Notes under the pieces: model-generated
Database searches by the model: none
What the model was told of the DNA's origin: nothing
Seen by the model: only the letters and a program-made list of their open reading frames with translations
From: Candidatus Omnitrophota bacterium
Lineage (GTDB): Bacteria; Omnitrophota; Omnitrophia; Omnitrophales; JACROU01
NCBI GenBank assembly: GCA_029261035.1
Contig: JAJDCD010000008.1
Coordinates: 428,480 to 465,966 of the forward strand
DNA length: 37,487 nt
Reading direction: 5' to 3'
Shown here: positions 22,905 through 33,800 of the stretch, one piece after another
How the letters are laid out: the number at the start of each line of letters is the position of its first letter
How positions within the stretch are numbered: the stretch's first letter is position 1
Program-made: the position numbers and the translations under genes

Positions 22905-24527
22905 TTACTTTCTCTGTTTCATTTTGCTTAAAATTTCACGTGTCTGAACTTTGTATCCCTCAACTCCGTCTTGCAAATAAGTATAATCCTTATAACTTCC
23001 GTCTTCAGCCTTCTCCTTCTCTAAACCTCTCAACTTACCTTCGACGGCTACAATCGTCTGAAACAAATAAATAAACCGAGCTACTTGTCTCACATTTCTT
23101 TCTGGAAGCAACAGGGTGTAATTTAAAATGCCTCTTTCGGTAGCATCCGCTGCAACTCCTTGCAGTGAAGCCTGCTGAACTGTCGATAGATTCAAACCTT
23201 CCATCGAAACAATTTCTTTCCCTGAAATACCGCTCCCCTTTGGAATCACAGGATTGCGAGACTCTTCAGTTGTCTTAGTTCCAACAAACAAAACAAGATC
23301 ACGCTCAGCACCGGTTCCCTCTACAGCACCATTCCATATCGAATGCATTTTCTCCGATCCAACGATCGATAAAAAGTCGAGTCCTTGTCCAAATTTCTGC
23401 ACCGACTCCGAGTAAAGCTGTTGTGCTATATCACCCACTTGTTTCATAAGTGGATCATACACAATCATGATCAACAAAGACTTCCCTTTTTCTTTTTCTG
23501 CTATCACATGATTCATTGCCGCTTGAAATGCTATGTTGTTTTCATCTTCAATAGGCAATTCCAACGTATCTCGAATCACATCTTTAATACCATTCATAAC
23601 ATCGTCAATACGGCTTTTAGGGGATTCTCCTAAATTACTATTTGCTGTCACTGCTAAAGCTAAAAGACCCACTGGAGAAAAAGCAGAAAAACGTCCTCCC
23701 GTACCATCTGGAACAGGAAGCATCGCGTAAAATTCATCTGATTCTTTCTCTGAACCATATGTTTTTTGATTCAATTGAAACAAAACACTCTTTTCATTCA
23801 AACCCGTCGTAGCTACAAAAAATTGGCCCGTTTTATAATACTCCGAACCATCTTCAAGAAGGATTGGCTTTACTCCTGTTTTTTTAAGCTCCTCTGCTAA
23901 AACACTTCTCGTAATCAAAAATGCAGCCAAAGTTTCTTGTGTCGCTCCTGATTTCGAAACCACATTAAATTTAGTTTTTAAAAGAAGTCCACGATCACGA
24001 AGACTTGTTAAAAGATCGATCACTTTTTCAGGACTAAAATCATTTCCTATAAAATATATTTCAGGAGCCCCTCCTCTTTTTTCTTTAGAGAGGTTATTAT
24101 GCTGACTATTAATCGTACTAGAAACTAACGCTTGTGTTGGTAAATCAGAACCCCCAATGCCAATATTCACCCAAACTTCTACCCCATCTGCTCTAACTTT
24201 ATCTGCTGTTTCAATAATAGATTGGATGATAGGGTTATTGGAAACAATGCTTCCATCTGGATCTAAAGCGTTGTCATAAATAACACTTTCATCCAACTCC
24301 ACATCTACCCACGGAAGAGTCCAACCTCGTAACACTTTTTTTAAATGAATTCTACCTGCAGCATCCCCTGCACCTTGAAGCTCTTTCTTAAACTGTTCCT
24401 GGATTTGTTTTGCTTGGTCGATGAATTTTTGCTTGTCCTCTAAGACAAACTTAGAAGGAGTGCTTTCTGTATATAAATTGTCTTGTATTAAATCAATGGA
24501 CTGAGAATTAGAAGTAGAAAGTGCCAA
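22905..24527 (-). CDS. pgi: Glucose-6-phosphate isomerase
   Basis: The 540-residue protein shows WVNIGIGGSDLPTQALVSS (sugar-phosphate binding), FNVVSKSGATQETLAAF, PVPDGTGGRFSAFSPVGLLA and near the C-terminus EGLNLSTVQQASLQGVA, all matching SIS-fold phosphoglucose isomerase motifs; it interconverts glucose-6-phosphate and fructose-6-phosphate. The start is a TTG at 24527 with AGGAG 8 bases upstream; no ATG lies in frame close by, so this TTG is well supported. It is isolated between the hairpin region after the giant gene and the dksA-lspA group. The divergent Pgi sequence is nearer to the longer bacterial PgiA/transaldolase-linked forms than to E. coli Pgi, but I did not align it. Confidence 0.93.
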   Translation of the reverse strand: MALSTSNSQSIDLIQDNLYTESTPSKFVLEDKQKFIDQAKQIQEQFKKELQGAGDAAGRIHLKKVLRGWTLPWVDVELDESVIYDNALDPDGSIVSNNPIIQSIIETADKVRADGVEVWVNIGIGGSDLPTQALVSSTINSQHNNLSKEKRGGAPEIYFIGNDFSPEKVIDLLTSLRDRGLLLKTKFNVVSKSGATQETLAAFLITRSVLAEELKKTGVKPILLEDGSEYYKTGQFFVATTGLNEKSVLFQLNQKTYGSEKESDEFYAMLPVPDGTGGRFSAFSPVGLLALAVTANSNLGESPKSRIDDVMNGIKDVIRDTLELPIEDENNIAFQAAMNHVIAEKEKGKSLLIMIVYDPLMKQVGDIAQQLYSESVQKFGQGLDFLSIVGSEKMHSIWNGAVEGTGAERDLVLFVGTKTTEESRNPVIPKGSGISGKEIVSMEGLNLSTVQQASLQGVAADATERGILNYTLLLPERNVRQVARFIYLFQTIVAVEGKLRGLEKEKAEDGSYKDYTYLQDGVEGYKVQTREILSKMKQRK

Positions 24528-24607
24528 TGGATTATCTCCTATATATAATTGTGAAAATCATTTGAGGCAGGTATTTTACCCATTCTCAAGGTTCGGTCAA
24601 CCCTTTA

Positions 24608-24660
24608 GAACCCCTCTCAGGGGCCAGGCCCCAAAAGGGCCTGCCCCCTGAGAGGGTGGT
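24608..24660. repeat. Strong GC-rich hairpin downstream of the giant gene
   Basis: CCCTCTCAGGGGCCAGGCCC (24612-24631) pairs with its near-perfect complement at 24637-24656 (19 of 20 positions) around a CAAAA loop. There is no T-run on the minus side. It is one of four consecutive hairpins in the 294 bp between the giant gene and pgi. Confidence 0.85.
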
Positions 24661-24669
24661 GAGCCCTTT

Positions 24670-24712
24670 AAAAAAGGAAAATGCCAGGGTTTTGCCCCTG
24701 GCATTAAAAAAA
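24670..24712 (-). terminator. Intrinsic terminator of the giant repeat gene
   Basis: AATGCCAGGG (24680-24689) and CCCTGGCATT (24696-24705) form a perfect 10 bp stem. On the minus strand it is followed by TTCCTTTTTT; on the plus side it is flanked by an A-run, so it may also act for plus-strand transcripts. It lies about 110-150 bp after the stop of the giant gene. Confidence 0.8.
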
Positions 24713-24724
24713 ACAGTGATTACT

Positions 24725-24777
24725 GTGAGAGGAAGCCTATGTGGGCTGCCCGGCTCGCACGTAGGCAATCCTCTCAC
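24725..24777 (-). ncRNA. Possible structured 3' RNA element (long hairpin)
   Basis: GTGAGAGGA-A-GCCTATGTG (24725-24743) pairs with CGCACGTAGGC-AA-TCCTCTCAC (24756-24777), giving a stem of about 18 pairs with a small internal loop. A smaller hairpin with one mismatch (24784-24806) precedes it on the minus strand, right after the stop of the giant gene. It could be a 3' UTR structure or a processed small RNA; no known family was recognised. Confidence 0.4.
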
Positions 24778-24821
24778 TCATTTGAGTCCACCGCGAAGAT
24801 GGAGTCAACCACTGTTTTAAA

Positions 24822-27800
24822 TTATTCAAACGTCCAACCTGCATTACCTCCTAAATTAGATACATTACTACCTGCCGTAATAGCATTGCCTACATTCTGA
24901 CTTTCCGACACTTTCAGATTTGATGTTGTCGTTGCTCCCTGAACATCTAATTCCCAAGCAACTCCTCCAAAGTTAGAAATAAGTGACAACGTATTACCTA
25001 CTCCACCCTGAAAAGTAAGCGCTCCCAAAATCGTCTGCCTGGATCCTCCGCCAAACCTTAATGTATCCGCTGTTATAGTAGTTTTAGTAAAATTAAAGAA
25101 AGTTGTCGTTCCTAGAATTTTTTGACCTTGACCATCTAGAACAACGGTTCCAGAATTATGAGTAAAGGTTCCGCCCGTGCGAACAAAGTCTCCTGCTACA
25201 TTCAACTGGCCTGAAGGTGCTGTGAAAGTTCCTCCAGACTGCGTAAAACCTCCGTCTATATCAAGAGAACCAGCAGCTCCTGAAAATACCCCTGCAATCA
25301 ATTCAAAGTCAGAAGAGAATGTTGTGGTTCCAGAACTTGGGCCAACAAGGGTTACGTTAGCCGCATTAAGAACAACTTTTGGTAATGTTCCTCCAGATGC
25401 TAAATTTATCACTCTGGTTCCTGTACCAATAATATTAATTGTGACACTTCCACCATCAAAATTACTGTTATGTGTTAGCCCCCCAGACAATTCAATCACC
25501 GACCGTCCTACAAAACCATCCAACAAAGATAAGTTACCTAGAACAATCACTTTGTTAGAGCCCGACAATCCCAAATTAATTCCTACGCTCTGAGCAATAA
25601 TTAAGTTATTAAACGTAATATCATTATCTGCAACAATACTGGCTACCGCTCCATCAAAGTTAACAGTACCGTTATTAGCATCAAAGACCACACCTGTAAT
25701 AAAAGTGAGTTTACCTTCTAAAAATAAAGTTCCTGAAGGAGCTGTGAAGGTTCCTGAATTCAAACTCATGTCACCATCCACATCTAAATTACCATCTCCC
25801 CCTACAAATAAACCATCATCTAAATTAAAGTTTCCAACTACCGTAGTGGTTCCAGATGTTGGACCATTTACAGTAACATTAGCAGCATTTATTGTAATGT
25901 TTGGTAGTTTTCCTCCACCCGTTGTTAAATCAATGCTTCTTGTTGCCGTACCTGTAACTGTAATATTTCCAACATTTGTAGAATCAGCTCCATCAAAGCC
26001 TGTTCCCAAACTAATAGTATCTTTAACATCTACAATTCCATCCCCGCCCAATTCTCCATCTGTAAGAGTCAACGTTCCATCGACTTGCAACGTATCTCCA
26101 GAACTAATATCTAAAGTCTTTCCATCCGTTTTATTCAAAGTTAAATTGTTGAGCGTCAACAACGTTTGAACATCTACTGTTGAGTTTTCTCCATCAAAAG
26201 CAAGTGTTCCACTATTATGATTAAAGACCCCGCCAGAAACAGTAAATCCATTTTCAACAGACAGGGTACTTGAAGTAGATGTAAATGTTCCTCCACTTAA
26301 ACTAAAGAAAGAGTTCACATCTAGAGCTCCACTTCCACCATTAAACGTTCCCCCACTTTGAACAAAACCTTGATCATCAAACGTCAGGTTAACAGTTCCT
26401 TGGTCTACTTCACCAGCTTGTAAGTCAAAGAACTCTTCAAACGTAACCGTACCTGCTCCTGCAGTTGCTAAGGTTACATTGGCTGCATTTAATACAACGT
26501 GAGGTAAATTTCCTCCACCATTCAAAGTGATTGTTCTTGTAGCTGCTCCTGTAATTTCTATTAAACCGCTACCACCATCAGCTCCAGTATTTAAAGTCAT
26601 CCCATTAGTGACATTAATCGTTCCGCCACTGTCTGTAATTCGACCATTACTAAATACAAAGGTTCCATTAACGTTCAGAGTATCTCCGTTTGCTACCGTA
26701 AATGATTTTTGATCTACTTTATCAATTGTTAAATTATTAAATGTTTCTGAAGTAGGAACATCGGCTGTACTATTTCCTGGAGATCTAAATACAACAGTAC
26801 CTCCATTAGGGTCAAAGGTTCCACCTGTTCGCGTGTAATTGGTTCCAATGTATAAATTTCCTGTTGGCGCTGTTAAGGTTCCACTACTAACCAATATATC
26901 AAAACTGGTAGAAACATCGCCTCCTTGTCCGGTTAACGTTCCTCCGTTAATCGTCAATCCATTATTAAAAGTTTGAAGTTGAGTACTTGCTAAGTAGTTC
27001 CCTCCACTCAATGTACTTCTAAGCAGAACAAAGAACTGATTTCCATTTGCGTCAAACGTTCCATTGGTCAAATCAAACGTTCCAAGTAAATTCTTTTTAC
27101 CATCTAAGTTAAAAGTATCTAAAGCATCGATAGGGCTAATCAGTAAATGTTTAAAATCAATTGTTCCAAAATCATGAATCGTATAGTTGTCTGCTAAAGT
27201 GTCTCCATCACCTACATAAAGGAATGTTCCAGAGTTCCTATCTTGAGTTAATCCTGTAATAGTTTCATCTCCAACGAGACGAACTGTCCCGTCATTAGAG
27301 AATGTTGCTCCTGTCATCGTCCAATCTTGCCCATTAAGATCTAACACACCTGCATTGAGGTTGAAAGCGGTGGTAACTGTTAACGTATTACTGGTTAATT
27401 GCAAAGTCGCAGCACCTGAATGTGTAATAGTAGCAAAGCTACTGCTTCCACTATTGAATGTCTGAGTCCCTGTAGTTTGATTAAAAATCAAAGTAGAAGT
27501 TCCTGCATTAAACGTGCCTGAATTTGCAAAGTTACCTGCAACCGTCAGCGTATTGGAGATAGCATTAAAGACAGCTGAGGATTGAATAACTAAGTTACCA
27601 CCACTTCCTTGAGTCGTTACATCGCCTCCTGGTGCATAAGTCTTACCTGAACTTACAATAACTTGAATTCCTGTATTAACAGTTAAGTCGCCACCAGAAA
27701 CAGAATATGGAATATCTGTATCACTCAAAGCTCCCTTAGCTGTATTTAAACTTGCATTTGTAATTGGGCCAGCACTAGCATTATGCAAGGTTAATGTACT

Positions 27801-30800
27801 GCCTAAGATACTAAATCCCGTAATATCTGTATCTGCATCTAAACTAATGGTAGAAAAGGCTCCATCAACAGCATTATCATTAATATAAACTAGAACATCA
27901 TCATTTGCAGTTGCTGTTGTTGCTAAACTAAAAGCCCCTGTTACACCGTCTGTAGTCGTTGAACCTTCAACAACTCCATTAATAACAAAAGTGATTGTCG
28001 CACTCGTTAATGGAGTAACACCCGCATCACTATAAGCAATACCACTGATAGTAACGCCAAACCAAAGTATTGTATTTCCTGAATCCACACTATTAGCAGG
28101 TAGAATTGCAGGTCCTGTTAAATTAACACCATCTTTAACATCCACCAAACTAATCGTTCTTGTTCCCTGAGGATCAACATTCCATTGATTTCCATCTGAA
28201 GAGCTTCTCAACAATAAACGGTTAGAAGCATCAAAGCCTTGCAACGTAGTAGTCCCTATAATTGTTTGTGTTGTTCCAACCCCAATAGTAAGAGTTCTAT
28301 CTCCTTCAGCTTGAACTCCTGTAACAGTCTTAGTCAAATTATTAAATGTACTTGACCCAAGAATTTGTTGTCCCAAACCATCAAGAACAACCGTTCCGCT
28401 ATTATGGGTGAATGTTCCAGAATTTGAGTAGTCACCAGCAATAGTAAAGGAGCTTGTAGCTGGGGCCGTAAATGAAGCCCCTACATTAATTGTAAAGTTT
28501 CCATTAACATCAATTACTGTATCTGATGAATTCAGAACAACTGCACCTGAATTCAATGTGTAATTATTTAATGTAATTGTATTACTTGGAGAATATTGGC
28601 CTGTGCCAATTGTTAAGTTAAATGGATCAACACCACCAACGATTTGAGAAAGAGTTGTTGTTCCTGTTCCTGAAATTAATGTTAATGTTTCAGCAACTCC
28701 ACCAGCTGTTCCATTAACAATTCCAGAAATTGAAATATTTCCAGCTACACCAGAACCTGTATTGAGGGTAACACTCAAACCTTCTCCGATAACAACACTA
28801 TCGCTAATAGTAATATCTTCTCCACTAGTGACAATATCTGCATTTAAGGTTGTTGTGGCTCCAGGACCATCAAGAGTTACTGAACCATTACCTGTTATTT
28901 GTCCATTAACAGTAATGCTTCCAGCACCTGCGGGAGAACGAATTGTAACATCATCATCAAAAGTTACAGCGTTAACCGTAACAGCTGCTGTTCCATCACT
29001 TCTACCAATTGTAATAGAACTAAAACCATCCGCTATTGCAGCAATATCTGCTACAGAAACATCTAACGTTCCAGCACCACCAGCAACACCAATGGTTGTT
29101 GCTGCTGTAGAAGGTTGTAAGACAAGTGTTCCTGTTCCAGAAACAGAATCAGCACCACCCGTAAAATCAACTCCATCAGCTGTAAGGGTTAATCCATTAG
29201 CTCCTACCGCTACTGTACTACTAAAGGTAACCGCATTAACTCCTGAAGTTATAATAGCATCACTATTTAATGTCACACCTCCAGCAAATAAAAATTTTGT
29301 TAAGGCATTCAGTGTTCCAGAAGGTCCAATATTTAATATCACTGGATTAGTTAAACCTAACGCTACTGTATTATCGGTTATGTTATGTGTTGAAGAACCT
29401 GTAACCGTAATAGATGCTGTTCCTCCTTCATAAGCAGCCCCAACAATCATTGTTCCCTGCGCTTCAATCGTTCCTGGACCATTGGCTATTCCTGTATTTA
29501 ATAATAATTCATTGGTTACAATAATATTATCTCCTACAGAAATATCTATCATATCTCCAGCACCTTTATCAAACTCTAAGTCATACAAAGTTAGGGTTCC
29601 AGGGACATCAAAAATAGAATCTCCACCAATAAAATCATCAAAATCTACTTGCCCTAAGTTAGCTAAGAAAGTTCCTGCCGTCATTATAAAATCACCATTA
29701 AGCTGTAATTCTCCACCATTTAAATCAAAGCTTCCGCCATTTAAATTAAAATCATCTAAGACTTCTAACAAACTACCATTAGCATCTAAAGTTCCATCAT
29801 TCATAATAAGGTCACTTTGGAATAAGACCCAACCCCCATTAGAATCAAAAGAGCCGCCATTCTGTGTATAGTTATTATTTATTTCTATTCGAGTAGCCGT
29901 AGCTGCAGATTGGAAGAAGAAAGTTCCAGAGGTAAGTGTTAACGCTCCATTTAAATTAAAGTACTGTGATGCTCCAGTGGTAATTGCATTAACTGTCCCC
30001 GCACCTACATTGATAACCAAATCTCCATCAAAAGATTCTCCTTCATCAAAGGTGAAAGAATGTGTTGTTGCTCCGGTCACTGTTAAATCAGCACTTCCAC
30101 CATCAAAGCCAGAGGTAACCAAAACATCCCCTTGCGCTTCCATCGCTCCAGGACCATCAACAGCACCAGAACCTAATTCTAATAAATTTGCAGATATCAA
30201 TGTATCACCAGCTGAAATTGTTATTGTAAAACCATCGTTTGCGTCTAATTCTAAATTATAAAATGTTTCTGTTGTTGCTACATCAATAGCTAAATTAGAA
30301 GCTCCACCAATATCAACGTTACTGGTATCAGGATTAAAAGTAGCAAGCGGACCAATTGTAAAGCTATTACCTTCAATAAATATTTCATTCGTACCGGCAT
30401 TCAAAGTTCCTCCTGTTTGAGAAAAAGGACCTCTCACTTCTAGGTTAGAACTAAAACCATTATACGTACCACCTGTCATGCTAAATGTATCAATAATAAG
30501 TGTTTGCGTTCCATCACTATTAAACGTACCATTATTAATCGTTAAATCATCCGATTCAAATTCTCCGGCTCCTCCACCTAAATCTATCTGACCATTATTT
30601 AAAGTAACCAAACCAAAATTTAAATAGAACCCTGCATTAACATCAATAACACCACCACTCATAGTTAATCCTAATGACGTGTTAACTTCTCCTCCATTAA
30701 CATCAAGAGTTCCTCCTGTGATCACGGCAGCTCCTGTGTGAATAATATCACCACCATTAACATCAAAGGTTCCACCATTAATCGTCCACGTTCCAGCAAT

Positions 30801-33800
30801 ATCAAAATTATCTCCACTAGGTCCTGTTTGGAAGAAAACTGTTCCTGAATCTAATGTAAAATCACCACTAAAATCAAACCCTAGATCAGCGCCTGTTCCT
30901 ACCATATTGAGTGTTCCAGCACCAATATCAACAATGAAATCATTTGAAATAGCTCTAGAGTTACTAACCGTAAATGTATGAACACTTGCTCCTGAAATAG
31001 TTACTAGAGCATTTCCTCCATCATAAGAATCCGAAACAGAAAGGTCTCCCGTAACCGTTAAACCTCCTGGCCCATCGAACCCACCATCATCCAAGTTTAG
31101 AGTTCCATTCACTCTCATGGTGTTATTGAGTTCTATAGATGTTAATTCATCATCATCAACAGGATTTAACGTTACATCGTTAAAATCTTGCGTAACAACT
31201 ATGGAGCTATTTTCATCATTGAAGAAAATGTCAGGAGAGCTTGCAGACGAAGGAAAAAAGTTTACTAAACCAGTTAATGCATTAAAGGTTGCTGTAGAGT
31301 TCTTTCTAAAATGATAACGCGCAATAAGCGTTCCATCCGCATTAAATGTTCCGCCAAATAATTTAAAGTCATCCTTAACATCAATCGTTCCACCATTTAA
31401 GTTTGTAATACCACCATTACTGATATAGTCATCATCGGTTGTGATACTACCTCCAACACCTACAGTAACTGTTCCAGAATCAATGATAAAGTCCTCATCT
31501 CCTCCGGTTACTGTAACCGTTCCTCCATTAACATTAAAGGTAGCTCCATCCACTTGAATAAACCAATCACTATCTAGGGTAGTCCCCGCAAGATCCCAGG
31601 TTCCTCCATCAAGACGCATTTCATCATCAACATTAATAACTGTTCCTGTTCCTCCATTAATATTTCCTGATGTAGAATCAAAATCATCTCCTACAGTAAC
31701 AGTCGCATTGGTTCCTGTATTAAACGTTCCTCCACTAATCAAAATATCTTCTGTCGTGGTCAAATCTCCACCATTTAAATTAAAAATTCCACCGCTAATT
31801 TCAACAGAAATATCCGTCCCTGGAGCATTCTGAGCATCTAAAAGTCCTCCACCCCCAGAGTAGGTTCCTCCTGTTTGGTTATACACTTGAAGTTCAATGT
31901 TGTTAGCTCCTGGATTTAAGGTACCACTGATAAGATTTAATTGATCTAATGGAGTTGTTGCTCCTACATTGCCACTTAAATTAATATTTCCTGAAGTACC
32001 AGCTCGAAGCGATAAATCTTCTGTATAAGCTGTTGTTCCATCTATCGTTCCTTCAAATATAATATTTGCACCACTTGCAGAAGCTCCTCCATTTGTTGTG
32101 TCTAGAAGCACATCTGCTCCAAGGACTACTGCATCGCTAAAAGTAATTATGTTTCCAACGGTTACCACATCAGCGTTCAATGTTGTTGTTGCTCCTGGAC
32201 CATCTAAAGTAATAGATGCATTATCAGCACCTGTTATCTGACCATTAACCACAATAGATCCACCTGATTGTGGAGATTGGATTGTAACAGGATCATTAAA
32301 CGTAACCGCATTTACTGTAATCGCTCCTGTTCCATCACTACGACCCATTGTAATACCACTAAAGCCGTTAGCTAAAGCTGCAACATCTACAGTTGAAAGA
32401 GCCAAAGTTCCTGCTGCTCCAGCAATCCCAATCGATGTACCTGAAGCTGCTGGTTGTAAGAGTAAAGTTCCAGTACCAGAAACTGTTCCAGCTCCTCCAG
32501 TAAAATCAATGCCATTTGCCGTAATTGTTAACGCATTGGATCCAAGTGTAAGGTTATCAGCAAAGGTAAGAGAATTAGTTCCAGCATTAAATGCTGTTGG
32601 ATTACTATTCGTCACTGTTCCATCAAATTGAACATTATCATTAAATGTAATTGAACTAGCTACACCTGTGAAGTTAACATTATTAAAATTAGAACTATTT
32701 ACCGTAATATTAATTGGATCTGCGTCGCTAAACACAAATGTTCCTGAAGAACTAAAAGCTCCTCCAGTTGCATCAAAAATGTCTCCAGCAACAGTTAACT
32801 GATTTGCTGCCATATTCAATGTTCCATTAATATCAAGATCTTCTGTACTGACAGTTCCTCCTGGAGTAAAAGTCTTTCCTGAACTAATAATTAAGTTTAT
32901 TCCAGAATTTAGAGATAAATCCCCTCCACTCACAGAATAAATAATATCGGTGTCTACCTGAGCTCCTTTAGCGGTGTTTAACAATACATTAGTTACAGGC
33001 CCTGCATTTTCGTGTGTTAAGGTTAAGCTATTAGCTGTGATAGAAAGACCTGTAATACTCGTTGCTCCAGAAGCAATCGTAAGCACATTTCCTAATGTGG
33101 TTCCATTATCATCAATATAGATTAATATATTATTTCCGTTTGAAATAGAAACACCTGCAAATGTAAAGGCTCCTGAACCACCTGCCGTAGTAGTTGTTCC
33201 TTCATTTGAACCATCAATAATCAAAACTAACGTCGTGCCATCAACAACACCTGTGGCAACACCTGAAATATCAGCTCCAAACCAAAGCACATTATTTCCT
33301 GAATCAGTACTATTTGCTGGAGAAATAGAAGGGGATGATAAATTGACACTATCTTTAACATCCACAAAACTAACTGCTCTCGTTCCCTGAGGATCGATAC
33401 TCCATTGGTTTCCATCACTACTACTTCTTAATGACAATAATTGACCACTAGCTCCTTGAAACGTCAATGTTCCTGTTACCGTAACTGTTCTTCCAACTGT
33501 AAATGTTAAAGTATCTGCAGTTGCAACGGTTTTAGATAAATCATTAAACGTAGTTCCAGCCACTGCTACAGAAATTGTTTGTGATGTTCCTACTAAATTA
33601 ACTATTCCTGTTCCAGCATTAAACGTTCCTCCACTGTGTAAAAAGTCTCCAGACAAGTTCAATGTGGATGAATCCATATTAACCACACCACCTTGAATAT
33701 CCCAATCTCCGGCTTCTGTGATAGTTCCGCTTCCAGCATTAAACGTTCCACTAGTGAAAGTGGTTGTGTTGGCTGTCATGGCAAGATCACCACCCGCTGT

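Noticed and set aside
24586-24777. 63-codon minus-strand frame between the giant gene and pgi
   Set aside because: It runs through the hairpins and has no ribosome-binding site; the sequence is explained by RNA structure.
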